64,000 nucleotides of DNA from Paraburkholderia atlantica (GCF_009362785.1 NZ_WHNQ01000005.1:358473-422472), one strand, 5' to 3'; positions 19,896 to 30,769 are shown, counted from the stretch's first letter. Notes: generated by a model not told the origin, from the letters alone. A program made the numbers and translations.

Positions 19896-21893
19896 ATGAT
19901 TTCCCCGCTCGAAATGACGCTGTTTCTGCTGCTGGCATCGGTGGCGGGCGTGGTGATCTTTCGCTTCCTGAATCTGCCGCCGATGCTCGGCTATCTGACG
20001 GTCGGCATCGTCGTCGGGCCGCATGCGTTCGGGCTGATTCCCGATTCTGCGGGGGCGCAAAACCTCGCGGAATTCGGCGTCGTGTTCCTGATGTTCTCGA
20101 TCGGGCTGGAGTTTTCGCTGGCCAAGTTGCGCACGATGCGCCGGCTCGTGTTCGGACTCGGCTTGCTGCAGGTGATCGGCACGGTCGCGGTGGCGGTGTC
20201 GCTCGGCTTCGTGCTGGAGCGCTGGGTGCATATCACGTGGCAGGCGTGCGTCGCGCTGGGCGGCGCGCTGGCGATGTCGTCGACGGCGATCGTCAGCAAG
20301 ATGCTCGCGGAGCGGCTCGAGATCGAAACCGAGCACGGCCGCAACATCTTCGGCGTGCTGCTGTTCCAGGATCTGGCGGTGGTGCCGTTGCTGATCATCA
20401 TTTCGGCGCTCGGCGGCCGCTCGGAGAATCTGGCCAGCGCGCTCGGCATCGCGGCGATCAAGATCGTCGTGGCCCTCGCGCTGCTGCTGATCGTCGGCCA
20501 GCGCTTCATGACGCGCTGGTTCAACGTGGTCGCGCGGCGCCGCTCGCAGGAGCTGTTCATCCTCAATCTGCTGCTGGTGACGCTCGGCGCCGCGTTTATC
20601 ACCGATAAATTCGGGCTGTCGCTCGCGCTCGGCGCGTTCATCGCCGGCATGCTGATCGCCGAGACACCGTACCGGCATCAGGTGGAAGAGGACATCAAGC
20701 CGTTTCGCGACGTGCTGCTCGGGCTCTTCTTCGTGACCACCGGCATGCTGCTCAATCCGCGCGTGATCTGGGAGCATCCGCTCGTCGTGCTGGCGTTTTT
20801 CATCGGCCCGGTGCTGCTGAAGATGGTCATGATTACCGGCCTCGCGCGGCTTTTCGGCGCGACGCCGGGCGTCGCGATGCGCACCGGTATCGGTCTCGCG
20901 CAGGCGGGCGAGTTCGGCTTCGTGCTGCTGAACCTGATCCTCGACCGGCATCTGGTCGACGCGACGCTGTTGCAGACGATTCTCGCCGCGATGCTGCTGT
21001 CGATGCTCGCCGCGCCGTTCATGATCCAGAACGCGGACCGCGTCGTGCTGCGGCTGTCGTCGACCGAATGGATGATGCAGTCGTTGCAGATGACGCGCAT
21101 CGCGACGCAAAGCCTGAAGCAGAGCGGCCACGTGATCATCTGCGGCTATGGCCGCGCCGGGCAGAACCTCGCGCGGATGCTCGAGCATGAAGGACTCTCT
21201 TATGTGGCGCTCGACCTCGATCCCGACCGTGTCGCGGCGGCCGCGGCGGCCGGTGAATCGGTCGTGTTCGGCGACGCGGGGCGGCGCGAGTCGCTGCTGG
21301 CGGCGGGCCTGCATCGCGCGGCCGCGATCGCGATCACGTACGCGAACACGCCGTCGGCACTGCGCGTGCTGCACAACATTCACGAGATGGAGCCGACGCT
21401 GCCGGTCATCGTGCGTACCGTCGACGACGCCGATCTGGAGAAGCTGCTCGCCGCCGGCGCGACCGAGGTGATCCCGGAGATCGTCGAGGGCAGCCTGATG
21501 CTCGCGTCGCATACGCTGGTCGTGATGGGCGTACCGATGCGGCGCGTGGTGCGGCGCGTCGAGGAGATGCGCGACGAACGCTACTCGCTGTTGCGCGGCT
21601 ATTTCCACGGCGCCGACGACATCGACGACGACGACGGCCACGAGCAGGTGCGGCTACAATCGGTGCCGGTCGACGAGAGCGCCGACGCGGTGGGCCGGAC
21701 GCTCGCCGAGGTGGGCCTGTACGAACTCGGTGTCGAAGTGACCGCGATCCGCCGGCACGGCATCCGCGGTGTCGAACCGGACCCGTCGACGAAATTGCGC
21801 GCGAGCGACATCGTCGTGCTGCGCGGTCTGCCCGAGCAACTGGCGCAAGCCGAGGAGCGGCTGTCGAAGCATCGCCGCGCCGCGGCGGCCTGA
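19896..21893 (+). CDS. CPA2-family monovalent cation:proton antiporter
   Basis: A 665-residue Kef/YbaL-type transporter. Residues 1-390 form a Na+/H+ exchanger domain of about 12 helices (LPPMLGYLTVGIVVGP, GVVFLMFSIGLEFSL). An RCK N domain follows with the nucleotide fold HVIICGYGRAGQNLARMLEHEG near residue 410, then a TrkA-C domain at the C-terminus. It should exchange K+ or Na+ for H+ under ligand control. The ATG at 19896 (MISPLEMTLF) is preferred; another at 19914 is possible. No KefF/G-like ancillary gene is adjacent. Confidence 0.85.
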   Translation: MISPLEMTLFLLLASVAGVVIFRFLNLPPMLGYLTVGIVVGPHAFGLIPDSAGAQNLAEFGVVFLMFSIGLEFSLAKLRTMRRLVFGLGLLQVIGTVAVAVSLGFVLERWVHITWQACVALGGALAMSSTAIVSKMLAERLEIETEHGRNIFGVLLFQDLAVVPLLIIISALGGRSENLASALGIAAIKIVVALALLLIVGQRFMTRWFNVVARRRSQELFILNLLLVTLGAAFITDKFGLSLALGAFIAGMLIAETPYRHQVEEDIKPFRDVLLGLFFVTTGMLLNPRVIWEHPLVVLAFFIGPVLLKMVMITGLARLFGATPGVAMRTGIGLAQAGEFGFVLLNLILDRHLVDATLLQTILAAMLLSMLAAPFMIQNADRVVLRLSSTEWMMQSLQMTRIATQSLKQSGHVIICGYGRAGQNLARMLEHEGLSYVALDLDPDRVAAAAAAGESVVFGDAGRRESLLAAGLHRAAAIAITYANTPSALRVLHNIHEMEPTLPVIVRTVDDADLEKLLAAGATEVIPEIVEGSLMLASHTLVVMGVPMRRVVRRVEEMRDERYSLLRGYFHGADDIDDDDGHEQVRLQSVPVDESADAVGRTLAEVGLYELGVEVTAIRRHGIRGVEPDPSTKLRASDIVVLRGLPEQLAQAEERLSKHRRAAAA

Positions 21894-21974
21894 ACCCATG
21901 AACCTGGCCCGTTCTGGCGGGCGACCCTGATTCAAGCTTTTCACCGGACCTGTCGTGGTCCATCCGGAGACATC

Positions 21975-22541
21975 ATGTCCAACGCGCTCGCGAGCGCGCC
22001 GCTCGATGCGGCCGACTACATCAGAAGTCACATTCGCACGGTGCCCGACTGGCCGCAGCCGGGCGTGCAGTTCCGCGACATCACGCCGCTGTTGCGCGAG
22101 CCGAAGTCGCTGCGCGTGCTGATCGACCTGTTCGTGCAGCGCTATATCGACGCGAAGCTCGACTACATTGCCGGGCTCGATGCGCGCGGCTTCATCATCG
22201 GGCCGATCGTCGCGCACGAGCTGAGCATCGGCTTCATCCCGATTCGCAAGGCGGGCAAGCTGCCCTACAAGCGGATCTCGCAATCGTATGAACTGGAGTA
22301 CGGCACCGCGACCGTAGAGATTCACGAGGATGCGTGCGAACCGGGCGACCGCGTCGTGATCATCGACGACCTGATCGCGACCGGCGGCACGATGATGGCC
22401 GGCAAGCTGCTGCTCGAGCGGCTGGGCGCGGTCGTCGTGGAAGGCGCGGCGATCGTCGATCTGCCGGACCTGGGCGGCTCGAAGCTGCTGTGCGAGGGCG
22501 GCCTTGCGCTCTATACCGTGACGAGTTTCGGCGGTCACTGA
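21975..22541 (+). CDS. apt: Adenine phosphoribosyltransferase
   Basis: Apt salvages adenine to AMP using PRPP. The 188-residue protein has the PRPP-binding loop [17 protein letters not shown] and the Apt-specific block [14 protein letters not shown], with [12 protein letters not shown] near the N-terminus. GGAG eight bases upstream supports the start. It is cytoplasmic and follows the antiporter gene on the same strand with an 81-bp gap. Confidence 0.96.
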   Translation: MSNALASAPLDAADYIRSHIRTVPDWPQPGVQFRDITPLLREPKSLRVLIDLFVQRYIDAKLDYIAGLDARGFIIGPIVAHELSIGFIPIRKAGKLPYKRISQSYELEYGTATVEIHEDACEPGDRVVIIDDLIATGGTMMAGKLLLERLGAVVVEGAAIVDLPDLGGSKLLCEGGLALYTVTSFGGH

Positions 22542-22702
22542 GCCGGCAAGCCGTCGCGGCGCGCGCCGTGACGCGGAGTTTAGTTTCTCGCCGTACTAGC
22601 AGTTAGAGCCGCACAAGCCCTGTTGGCCGCGCAAGGGCAACCGGGCTCAACGACATGGCTCCCACCAGGGCTCACCAGCCGCCCAACCAGAAGGCCACCA
22701 CG

Positions 22703-23317
22703 ATGCCCAACTTCCTGCTGTTTCTCGCCACCTCGATTGCGATCACCGTGGCGCCCGGCCCGGACAATCTGCAGGTGCTCGCGCGCGGCATTTCGCAGGG
22801 CCGCGCGGCCGGCCTCGTCGCCGCGCTCGGCTTTGCCGCCGGCATCACGTTTCATACGACCCTCGCGGCGCTCGGCGTCGCCGCGCTGCTGCGGTCATCG
22901 CCGCTCGCGTTCGAAGCGATCAAGCTCGCCGGCGCCGCGTATCTGGTGTGGATCGGCATCAAGGCGCTGCGCAGCCAGGGGCTCGCGACCGCGCACGAGC
23001 GTGCGCCGCAGCCGCTTTCGGCGGTGTTTCGCCAGAGCGTGCTCGGCAATCTGATGAATCCGAAGGTCACGCTGTTCTTCGTCGTGTTTCTGCCGCAGTT
23101 CGTGCAGCCCGGCGGCGCGCAGAGCGTGACTGTGCAGATGCTGGAGCTCGGCGCGTTGTTCATGCTGCAGACCGTCGTGGTGTTTTCGCTGTTCGGCGTG
23201 TGCGCCGGGATCATCGGTGGCTGGCTCAGACGGCGGCCGCGTGTGGGCCTGTGGCTCGATCGCGTGGCCGGCGCGACGTTCATCGCGATCGGCATTCGCG
23301 TCGCGCTGCGCGATTGA
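22703..23317 (+). CDS. LysE/RhtB-family amino-acid exporter
   Basis: A 204-residue inner-membrane protein with about six helices. The family start FLLFLATSIAITVAPGPDNLQVLARG and the loop NPKVTLFFVVFLPQFVQPG are typical of LysE/RhtB exporters, which remove amino acids or derivatives from the cytoplasm. I chose the ATG at 22703; the longer frame adds polar residues unlike the family. The substrate cannot be predicted from sequence. Confidence 0.88.
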   Translation: MPNFLLFLATSIAITVAPGPDNLQVLARGISQGRAAGLVAALGFAAGITFHTTLAALGVAALLRSSPLAFEAIKLAGAAYLVWIGIKALRSQGLATAHERAPQPLSAVFRQSVLGNLMNPKVTLFFVVFLPQFVQPGGAQSVTVQMLELGALFMLQTVVVFSLFGVCAGIIGGWLRRRPRVGLWLDRVAGATFIAIGIRVALRD

Positions 23318-23388
23318 CGCGCCTCACACAGCCCGTCCGCTTCGCTTTGCCCCGGTTCGCCACGACGGCGGACAGTTTGGAGTTTTCG

Positions 23389-24252
23389 ATGACTTTGCCT
23401 TGCATCACCGCCGCGCGCCGCTTCGACGCGAACGCGCATCGGCCGTTTCTGATCGGCGCCGAACAGGTCGGCTGGATTCGCGAGCGCGACATGCCGCTGC
23501 TCGCGCGCTGGCCAGACGTGTTCGAAATCACGAACGACGGCGTGACGCTCTCCGCCACCTTCGACACCGTCGATCTGCGCAGCGCGGCGCTCGCTTCCGT
23601 GATTGGCGCGCTCGCCGCCGACGGCCGCATCCCCGGCTGGCGCAACGAAACCTACGCGATCCGCAATGCGTTCGACGCGCCGCCGCTCGCGTATATCGAG
23701 CGCGCGGCGTCGCGTTTCTTCGGCACGATGACGTACGCGGTGCATCTGAACGGCGTCGTAGAATATGCGGAAGGTGGGGCGCCCCGCGGCGCGCCGCAAT
23801 TGTGGATCGCGCGCCGCAGCGACACGAAGGCCACCGATCCCGGCATGCTCGATAACGTCGTCGCGGGCGGGATCGGCTGGGGCTTCGGCATCGCCGAAAC
23901 GATCGTCAAGGAGTGCTGGGAAGAAGCGGGCATTCCAGCGGAGATCGCGGCGAGCGCGGTCGCGGGCCGCACCGCGCACGTGCTGCAATCGCTGCCGGAA
24001 GGCACGCAGGCCGAGCAGATCTTCATCTACGACCTCGCGCTGCCCGCCGACTTCGCGCCGCGCAACCAGGACGGCGAAGTGGGCGAACACCGGCTCGCGC
24101 GCATCGACGAAGTCGCGCGCTGGATCGAGGAAGGCGCACTGACCGTCGACGCCAGCCTCGCGACGCTCGATTGCCTGCTGCGCCGCCGCTGGATCGACGA
24201 GGACGCGTGCGAGGGCATCGACGCGCTGTTCGCGCCGCCGGCGCTGGGCTAA
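23389..24252 (+). CDS. Nudix hydrolase with DUF4743 N-terminal domain
   Basis: A 287-residue protein with a DUF4743 region (about residues 1-120) and a Nudix domain. The Nudix box reads GGIGWGFGIAETIVKE then CWEEAGI, matching GX5EX7REUXEEXGU with Lys for Arg. This arrangement is found in bacterial relatives of plant Nudt20/24 proteins, sometimes annotated as thiamine-pyrophosphokinase-related. The natural substrate is uncertain. GGAG lies seven bases before the ATG. Confidence 0.85.
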   Translation: MTLPCITAARRFDANAHRPFLIGAEQVGWIRERDMPLLARWPDVFEITNDGVTLSATFDTVDLRSAALASVIGALAADGRIPGWRNETYAIRNAFDAPPLAYIERAASRFFGTMTYAVHLNGVVEYAEGGAPRGAPQLWIARRSDTKATDPGMLDNVVAGGIGWGFGIAETIVKECWEEAGIPAEIAASAVAGRTAHVLQSLPEGTQAEQIFIYDLALPADFAPRNQDGEVGEHRLARIDEVARWIEEGALTVDASLATLDCLLRRRWIDEDACEGIDALFAPPALG

Positions 24253-24336
24253 CCGACGCTCATCGGTCAGGCTCGCCCCGCGCAGCCAGTACCCACTGAA
24301 ACAAACCACGCATTGAAGAAGGGAGTCACCGAGGTC

Positions 24337-25206
24337 ATGTCGACCGATCACAGCTTTATCCTCAAACTGTCGTGCGCCGACCGGCCCGGCATCGTTCACG
24401 CCGTGTCGGGCTTTCTGTTCGAGCGGGGCAGCAATATTCTCGACTCCGCGCAGTTCGGCGACAGCCGCACCGGCGAGTTCTTCATGCGCGTGCATTTTCA
24501 GCAGGTGGGCGGCGATCCTGGACTCGACGCGCTGCGCGCGTCGTTCGTGGCGCTCGCCGAGCAGTTCGGCATGAGCTGGGAATTGCACGACGCGAACGTG
24601 AAGCCGCGCGTCGTGATCATGGTGTCGAAGATCGGCCACTGCCTGAACGATCTGCTGTTCCGCTACCGCACCGGTCAGCTGAACATCGACATTCCGGCGA
24701 TCATTTCGAACCACAAGGAGTTCTACCAGCTCGCCGCGAGCTACGACATCCCGTTCCATCACTTCCCGCTGCTCGGCGGCACGCCCGAAGCGAAAACCGC
24801 GCAGGAAGCGCGCGTGCTCGAAGTGATCAACGAGCATCAGGCTGATCTCGTGGTGCTGGCGCGCTACATGCAGATTCTGTCGCCGAACCTGTGCGAGTCG
24901 CTCGCCGGCCGCGCGATCAACATCCACCACTCGTTCCTGCCGAGCTTCAAGGGCGCGAAGCCGTACTACCAGGCGTTCGACCGCGGCGTGAAGCTGATCG
25001 GCGCGACGGCTCACTATGTGACGACCGATCTCGACGAAGGCCCGATCATCGAGCAGGAAGTCGAGCGCGTGGACCACAGCATGACGCCGGAACAACTGAC
25101 GGCGATCGGCCGCGACGTCGAGTGCGTGACGCTCGCGCGCGCGGTGAAGTGGCACGTCGAGCATCGCGTCGTGCTGAACGGCAGCAAGACGGTGGTGTTC
25201 CGCTAG
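24337..25206 (+). CDS. purU: Formyltetrahydrofolate deformylase
   Basis: PurU hydrolyses 10-formyl-THF to formate and THF, balancing the one-carbon pool and supplying formate for PurT. The 289-residue protein has an N-terminal ACT domain (FILKLSCADRPGIVHAVSGF) and a C-terminal formyltransferase domain with the catalytic region NIHHSFLPSFKGAKPYYQA and GATAHYVTTDLDEGPII. The ATG at 24337 is preferred to a TTG eight codons upstream because family similarity starts there. Confidence 0.95.
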   Translation: MSTDHSFILKLSCADRPGIVHAVSGFLFERGSNILDSAQFGDSRTGEFFMRVHFQQVGGDPGLDALRASFVALAEQFGMSWELHDANVKPRVVIMVSKIGHCLNDLLFRYRTGQLNIDIPAIISNHKEFYQLAASYDIPFHHFPLLGGTPEAKTAQEARVLEVINEHQADLVVLARYMQILSPNLCESLAGRAINIHHSFLPSFKGAKPYYQAFDRGVKLIGATAHYVTTDLDEGPIIEQEVERVDHSMTPEQLTAIGRDVECVTLARAVKWHVEHRVVLNGSKTVVFR

Positions 25207-25222
25207 GAATTGCGCCGGTAAC

Positions 25223-25255
25223 ACCGCGCCGGTCGAGGTCGGCGCGGTCCTTTCC
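25223..25255 (+). terminator. Probable terminator after purU
   Basis: The perfect 8-bp stem ACCGCGCC/GGCGCGGT (25223-25230 with 25241-25248) has a 10-base loop and is followed by the weak tract CCTTTCC. It lies between convergent purU and the PepSY gene. Confidence 0.55.
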
Positions 25256-25264
25256 CGGCTTACG

Positions 25265-26491
25265 TTACGAACGCGCTGCCGCGCCGCCCGTGCTTTTCCC
25301 GAGATTCGCGTTTTGCGCGGAACGGCGGCGCGCGCTCAGCTTCTTCAGCCAGATCAGCAGGCCCGTGACGCTCAGCACGGCCACCGCTACCCCCACCGCG
25401 CTGATCAGAATCCGCCCGCCGAGTCCGAGAATGCGCCCCGAGTGCAGCGGATACTGCACCTGCAGGAAGATGTCGCCGGCCGTGCCCTGGCCGGGAATCC
25501 GCGTGGCGAGCCGCTTGCCGGTGGCGGCGTCCCAATACATCCACGGGTTACCGAGGCCGGCGTCTCCGTGGTAGTTGCCTGGCGTGTAGAAGCCGACGCC
25601 ATACGTATGCACGAACTCGGCGTAGTAGAGCCCGCCCGGCGGCGCGGCGACATGCATTTCCTTGCCGGCCCGCTCGGCGAGTTCGACGATGCGCTCGCGG
25701 CTCAGCACCTGATCGCCCGGTTGCGGCGCGCGCAGGATTTCGGGGTTGCTGAACGGATCGGGCGTCAGCGTCGACAGTCGTGACACGATCGGCTGCACCA
25801 CCTGTGACGACAGATTCATCGAAATCGACGTCAGCGCGACGATTGCCAGCAGGCCCCAGATCCATACGCCGCCGGAGCGGTGCAGATCGAACGTCAACGC
25901 ATAGCCGCCGCGTTTCAGGCGGAACGCGAACGACTTGCGCCACGCCTTCAGGCTCGGAAACGACAGGCACAGCGCAATCACGCTATCAAATAGCCACATG
26001 ATGCCGACAATTCCCATCAGCCACGTGCCAATGTCGACACCGCCGGTGAACGGCAGCTGCAGCGTGTAGTGCAGCTTGTAGATGAACGGAATCAGGTTGA
26101 GCCGCGCGAGCGACACGGCGCCCCATTCGCGGCGCCCCTGGATCTCGCCGGTGACGGGATCGACGGCGATCTGGTTGAAGTCGAGCGGGTAGGGCCGCTT
26201 CGTCACCGGGTCGGTGCGCGGCAGCACCATCATCTGCAACGTGTGGCCGGGTTCGACCGCGAGCGGCAGATAGGTCACCAGAAGACGCGGATCGGCGGCT
26301 TCGACGCGATTCGCCAGTTCGAGGCCGGACAGCGTCGGCCCGGTCGTGCGAGCCTGGTAGAACGACGGGTTCAGCGCGGCATCGAGCTCGTGGTCCCACG
26401 CGATGATCGCGCCAGTCAGTCCCGCGACGAACAGAAACAGTGCGGTCGCGACGCCGAACCAGCGGTGCAGGCGGACAAGCTGGCGTCTCAT
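25265..26491 (-). CDS. PepSY-associated TM helix protein
   Basis: A 408-residue inner-membrane protein of the PepSY_TM (PiuB-like) family. It starts with the typical LVRLHRWFGVATALFLFVAGLTG helix, has a large periplasmic segment with a PepSY-like stretch (DFNQIAVDPVTGEIQGRR), central helices around LHYTLQLPFTGG and FDLHRSGGVWIWGLLAIVALT, and a C-terminal helix. The paired histidines in LHRW, LHYT and LHRS resemble haem ligands of ferric-reductase-like members. It is often linked to siderophore uptake, but no such genes are adjacent. Confidence 0.83.
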   Translation of the reverse strand: MRRQLVRLHRWFGVATALFLFVAGLTGAIIAWDHELDAALNPSFYQARTTGPTLSGLELANRVEAADPRLLVTYLPLAVEPGHTLQMMVLPRTDPVTKRPYPLDFNQIAVDPVTGEIQGRREWGAVSLARLNLIPFIYKLHYTLQLPFTGGVDIGTWLMGIVGIMWLFDSVIALCLSFPSLKAWRKSFAFRLKRGGYALTFDLHRSGGVWIWGLLAIVALTSISMNLSSQVVQPIVSRLSTLTPDPFSNPEILRAPQPGDQVLSRERIVELAERAGKEMHVAAPPGGLYYAEFVHTYGVGFYTPGNYHGDAGLGNPWMYWDAATGKRLATRIPGQGTAGDIFLQVQYPLHSGRILGLGGRILISAVGVAVAVLSVTGLLIWLKKLSARRRSAQNANLGKSTGGAAARS

Positions 26492-26664
26492 GCGCGAGCT
26501 GGCAGCGCGTGGCAGGGACCCGCGCGGAAACGCGGACGGGAGATCAGGTGAAACATCACGATGCGGACTGAGCGTAAATAGGAATTGTTCGCATCTTAGG
26601 GGGTGGCGCCATCGGCTGCAAGTTTTCTGTCAGCAATTGGCGTCATTGCCGTCTCGCGAGAAGC

Positions 26665-26691
26665 AAAAAAAAGCGGCACCGAAGTGCCGCT
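26665..26691 (-). terminator. Terminator after the AI-2E family gene
   Basis: On the minus strand the stem AGCGGCAC/GTGCCGCT (26672-26679 with 26684-26691) carries a TTCG tetraloop and is followed by about eight T. It sits 85 bp after the AI-2E gene. Confidence 0.85.
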
Positions 26692-26775
26692 TTCGCTTTC
26701 GTCGCCGGTGCGGACCGCCGGGTTTAATGCCGGTGGGCGCTAGTGAGTGCTGACTTTGAGGCTCGCTAATCCCGC

Positions 26776-27861
26776 TCACACCAACCGCAAATAAATCAGC
26801 TCCCGCTTGATGTACGCATAAAAAATCGGCGCCGCGATGACCCCGGCGATACCGAACGCCGCTTCCATCACCAGCATCGCGATCAGCAACTCCCACGCGC
26901 GCGCCTCAATTTGGCCGCCGACGATCCGCGCGTTCAGGAAGTACTCGAGCTTGTGAATCAGGATCAGGAACACGAGCGACATGATCGCCGCCGGAAAACT
27001 CACCGACAGCGCGACGGCGACAATGATCGTGTTCGAGATCAGATTGCCGATCACCGGCAGCAGGCCCACGATGAACGTGACGAGCACCAGCGTCTTCGAC
27101 AGCGGCAGCCGGTCGTGGAAGGTCGGCAGGACCACGAGCAGGAAGATCGCCGTGAATACCGCGTTGAGCGCGGAAATCTTCACCTGCGCGAACACGATGC
27201 GGCGAAACGCGTCGGCAAAACGCGTGACGCGCGTGACGAACGCGGTGGACAGCGGCAGCCGCTGGATATGCTTCTGCGCGCCGACCGCGATGATCGCGCC
27301 GATGATCATGCCGAGCAGCACGTGCGTGAACGCGCGTGCCGCGGTCGTGCCGCTTTGCTGCAGCATGTTCGCGTGCGTGTGCATCAGTTCCGCCGCCTTC
27401 GTCTTCATTTGCTCGGTGTCCACCGGCAGATAGTTCGCGACGAATTGCGGAATCCTGCCGCGCGCCTGGTCGATCAGTTGCATAGCCTGATCGAGCAGTG
27501 CCTGCACGCTGGGCACGTCGTTCTCGAAATGCGAGATGATGCCGAGCGTGAGCCCCGTCAGCGCTCCGACGATCACCGTCGACAGGAGCACCACCGCGAG
27601 CCAGCGCGCCCGCCTGCTCGACATGTGACGCTCGATGCGCGGCGCGATCATTTGCACGAGCTGAAACACCAGCAGCCCGGCGAGCAGCGCGCCGAGCAGC
27701 TTCAGTTCGATGACCGCCCACATGCCGAACAGCATCACGACGTAGCTGCCGATCTCGACCGCCGACAGCTTCGGCAGACTCATGTCGCTGGTCAGCCTGA
27801 CCGGGCGCGGGCGCAGGTCCTGCACCCGATCTTCTTCGCGCGCCTGATTACGCTTGGTCAT
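26776..27861 (-). CDS. AI-2E family transporter
   Basis: A 361-residue membrane protein of the AI-2E (PerM/YdiK/TqsA) family with about seven to eight helices. A long amphipathic segment containing FENDVPSVQALLDQAMQLIDQARG lies in the middle, and the C-terminal block ends IAGVIAAPIFYAYIKREL. The family includes autoinducer-2 exporters and Na+/H+ antiporters, so the substrate here is open. It starts 34 bp after uvrA on the same strand and probably shares its transcript. Confidence 0.85.
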   Translation of the reverse strand: MTKRNQAREEDRVQDLRPRPVRLTSDMSLPKLSAVEIGSYVVMLFGMWAVIELKLLGALLAGLLVFQLVQMIAPRIERHMSSRRARWLAVVLLSTVIVGALTGLTLGIISHFENDVPSVQALLDQAMQLIDQARGRIPQFVANYLPVDTEQMKTKAAELMHTHANMLQQSGTTAARAFTHVLLGMIIGAIIAVGAQKHIQRLPLSTAFVTRVTRFADAFRRIVFAQVKISALNAVFTAIFLLVVLPTFHDRLPLSKTLVLVTFIVGLLPVIGNLISNTIIVAVALSVSFPAAIMSLVFLILIHKLEYFLNARIVGGQIEARAWELLIAMLVMEAAFGIAGVIAAPIFYAYIKRELIYLRLV

Positions 27862-27895
27862 GGCTTATCCCGTCTCCAACCTCGATAGTGCAGCG

Positions 27896-30769
27896 TTATT
27901 TTGTACTGGCGGCGCGCTTGAGCAGCGGCGCCAGATATTTTCCGGTAAAACTGGCCTTCGACTTCGCGATCTGCTCGGGCGTGCCTTGGGCGATGATCTG
28001 CCCGCCGCCGGCGCCGCCTTCGGGGCCAAGATCGATGACCCAGTCCGCGGTTTTGATTACATCGAGATTATGTTCGATGATCACGACGGTATTACCCTGG
28101 TCACGTAACCGGTGTATGACTTCCAGCAACAGCGCGATATCGTGAAAGTGCAGGCCGGTGGTCGGTTCGTCAAGGATGTATAGCGTGCGACCGGTATCAC
28201 GCTTGCTCAGTTCCAGCGACAGTTTCACCCGCTGTGCCTCGCCGCCCGACAGCGTGGTGGCCGACTGACCAAGGCGAATATAGCCGAGACCGACGTCCAG
28301 TAGGGTTTTCAGCTTGCGCGCGACGACCGGCACGGCCTTGAAGAACTCGTACGCGTGCTCGACCGTCATGTCGAGCACTTCGCTGATGTTGCTGCCCTTG
28401 TACTGGATATCGAGCGTTTCGCGGTTGTAGCGCTTGCCGTGGCATACGTCGCACGGCACGTACACGTCGGGCAGGAAGTGCATTTCCACTTTCAGCACGC
28501 CGTCGCCCTGGCACGATTCGCAGCGCCCGCCCTTCACGTTGAACGAAAAGCGGCCCGGATCGTAGCCGCGCTCCTTGGCGGCCGGCACGCCCGCGAACAG
28601 CTCGCGGATCGGCGTGAAAAGGCCCGTGTAGGTTGCCGGATTCGAGCGCGGCGTGCGGCCGATCGGCGACTGGTCGACGTTGATCACCTTGTCGAAGTGC
28701 TCGAGGCCCTCGATCGACTCGTACGGCGCCGGCTCCGTGGCCGAGCCGTACAGATGATGCGCGACCGCGTGATACAGCGTGTCGTTGATCAGCGTCGACT
28801 TGCCCGAGCCGGACACGCCGGTCACGCAGGTCAAAAGACCCACGGGCAGATCGAGCGTCACGTTGTGCAGATTGTTGCCGTGCGCCTCGACGATGCGCAG
28901 GTGCCGCTCGTCGGGTTCCTTGCGCTCGTCCGGGTATTCGATCGTGCGCGCGCCCGACATGTACTGTCCCGTCAGGGACGCCGCGTTCTTCTGTATCTCT
29001 TTGGGCGTGCCCTCGGCGATCACCATGCCGCCGTGCTCGCCGGCGCCCGGGCCCATGTCGACCACGTAGTCGGCCATGCGGATCATGTCCTCGTCGTGCT
29101 CGACGACGATCACCGAATTGCCGAGATCGCGCAGATGCTTGAGCGTCGAGATCAGCCGGTCGTTGTCGCGCTGATGCAGGCCGATCGACGGTTCATCGAG
29201 CACGTACATCACGCCGGTCAGCCCCGAGCCGATCTGCGAGGCGAGGCGAATGCGCTGCGCTTCGCCGCCCGACAGCGTTTCCGCGCTGCGTTCCAGCGAC
29301 AGGTAGTCGAGCCCGACGTTGTTCAGGAACATCAGTCGCGCGACGATCTCCTTGACGACCTTGTCGGCGATCTCGCGCTTCGAGCCTTCGAGGCGCAGCG
29401 TCTGAAAGTAGCCGAGCGCATCGCGCAACGGCCAGCCGCTGATCTCGAAGATGCCGCGCGCGTCGCTGTCGGCGCCGATGCGCACGAAGCGCGCCTCGCG
29501 ACGCAGTCGCGTGCCCGCGCACGCCGGGCAAGGCTGGTTGTTCTGATACTTGGCGAGCTCTTCGCGCACCGCGGACGAATCGGTTTCGCGGTAGCGCCGC
29601 TCCAGATTCGGGATGATCCCTTCGAACACGTGCTCGCGCACCGACGTGCGGCCGCGCTCGTTGATGTACGAGAACGGAATCTCCTGCTTGCCCGAACCGT
29701 ACAGCAGGATCTTGCGGACTTTCTCCGGCAGGTCTTCGAACGCGGTGTCGATGTCGAAGTCGTAGAACGCCGCGAGGCTCTGCAGCATCTGGAAGTAGAA
29801 CTGGTTGCGCCGGTCCCAGCCCTTCACCGCGCCCGCCGCGAGCGACAGCGACGGATGCGCGACCACCCGCTTCGGATCGAAGAACGTGATCTGGCCGAGG
29901 CCGTCGCACTCGGGGCACGCACCCATCGGGTTGTTGAACGAGAACAGCCGCGGCTCGAGCTCCTGCAGCGAATACGAGCAGATCGGGCAGGCGAACTTCG
30001 AGCTGAACAGATGCTCCTTGTCCGTATCCATTTCGAGCGCGATCGCGCGGCCGTCGGCGAGACGCAGCGCCGTTTCGAACGATTCGGCGAGACGCTGCTT
30101 CATGTCGGGACGCACGCGCAGACGGTCGATCACGACGTCGATTGTGTGCTTGTCGTTCTTCTTCAGCTTCGGCAGCGAGTCGACTTCGTAGATTTTCGCG
30201 GTGCCTTCGTTGGCGGTGCCGCCGCCCGAGCGCACGCGAAAGCGCACGAAGCCTTGCGCCTGCATGTCTTCGAACAGATCCGTGTGCTCGCCCTTGCGAT
30301 CGCTGACGACGGGCGCGAGGATCATCACGCGCGTTTCTTCAGGCAGCGCGAGCGCCGCGTCGACCATCTGCGACACGCTTTGCGCTTCGAGCGGAATCTC
30401 GTGATCGGGGCAGTAGGGCGTGCCGACGCGCGCGAATAGCAGACGCAGATAGTCGTGGATTTCGGTGACGGTGCCGACCGTCGACCGCGGATTGTGCGAG
30501 GTCGCCTTCTGTTCGATCGAGATGGCTGGCGACAACCCTTCGATCAGGTCGACGTCCGGCTTTTCCATCAGTTGCAGGAACTGCCGCGCGTAGGCCGACA
30601 GACTTTCGACGTAGCGCCGCTGTCCTTCCGCATACAGCGTATCGAACGCCAGCGACGATTTGCCGGAGCCCGAAAGCCCCGTGATAACGACGAGCTTGTG
30701 ACGCGGTAGGTCGAGATTGACGTTCTTCAGGTTGTGGGTGCGAGCCCCACGAATACGGATTTGTTCCAC
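27896..30769 (-). CDS. uvrA: Excinuclease ABC subunit A
   Basis: UvrA is the damage-sensing ATPase of nucleotide excision repair and loads UvrB. The 957-residue protein has two ABC modules: Walker [13 protein letters not shown] near the N-terminus and [13 protein letters not shown] in the second half; signatures [16 protein letters not shown] and [16 protein letters not shown]; and zinc modules CPIC...CPEC and CESC...CDVC. I chose the GTG at 30769 ([17 protein letters not shown] after initiation), which gives the family N-terminus; a TTG 13 codons upstream is less likely. No LexA-like CTGT-N8-ACAG site was found upstream. Confidence 0.96.
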   Translation of the reverse strand: MEQIRIRGARTHNLKNVNLDLPRHKLVVITGLSGSGKSSLAFDTLYAEGQRRYVESLSAYARQFLQLMEKPDVDLIEGLSPAISIEQKATSHNPRSTVGTVTEIHDYLRLLFARVGTPYCPDHEIPLEAQSVSQMVDAALALPEETRVMILAPVVSDRKGEHTDLFEDMQAQGFVRFRVRSGGGTANEGTAKIYEVDSLPKLKKNDKHTIDVVIDRLRVRPDMKQRLAESFETALRLADGRAIALEMDTDKEHLFSSKFACPICSYSLQELEPRLFSFNNPMGACPECDGLGQITFFDPKRVVAHPSLSLAAGAVKGWDRRNQFYFQMLQSLAAFYDFDIDTAFEDLPEKVRKILLYGSGKQEIPFSYINERGRTSVREHVFEGIIPNLERRYRETDSSAVREELAKYQNNQPCPACAGTRLRREARFVRIGADSDARGIFEISGWPLRDALGYFQTLRLEGSKREIADKVVKEIVARLMFLNNVGLDYLSLERSAETLSGGEAQRIRLASQIGSGLTGVMYVLDEPSIGLHQRDNDRLISTLKHLRDLGNSVIVVEHDEDMIRMADYVVDMGPGAGEHGGMVIAEGTPKEIQKNAASLTGQYMSGARTIEYPDERKEPDERHLRIVEAHGNNLHNVTLDLPVGLLTCVTGVSGSGKSTLINDTLYHAVAHHLYGSATEPAPYESIEGLEHFDKVINVDQSPIGRTPRSNPATYTGLFTPIRELFAGVPAAKERGYDPGRFSFNVKGGRCESCQGDGVLKVEMHFLPDVYVPCDVCHGKRYNRETLDIQYKGSNISEVLDMTVEHAYEFFKAVPVVARKLKTLLDVGLGYIRLGQSATTLSGGEAQRVKLSLELSKRDTGRTLYILDEPTTGLHFHDIALLLEVIHRLRDQGNTVVIIEHNLDVIKTADWVIDLGPEGGAGGGQIIAQGTPEQIAKSKASFTGKYLAPLLKRAASTK

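Noticed and set aside
19773..21641. Minus-strand frame of 622 codons
   Set aside because: Antisense to the CPA2 antiporter; His/Arg/Gln-rich composition typical of a shadow frame.
22852..25224. Minus-strand frame of 790 codons
   Set aside because: Spans LysE, Nudix and purU antisense; three recognisable genes lie on the other strand.
28355..30439. Plus-strand frame of 694 codons
   Set aside because: Antisense to uvrA, with Arg/Ala-rich low-information sequence.
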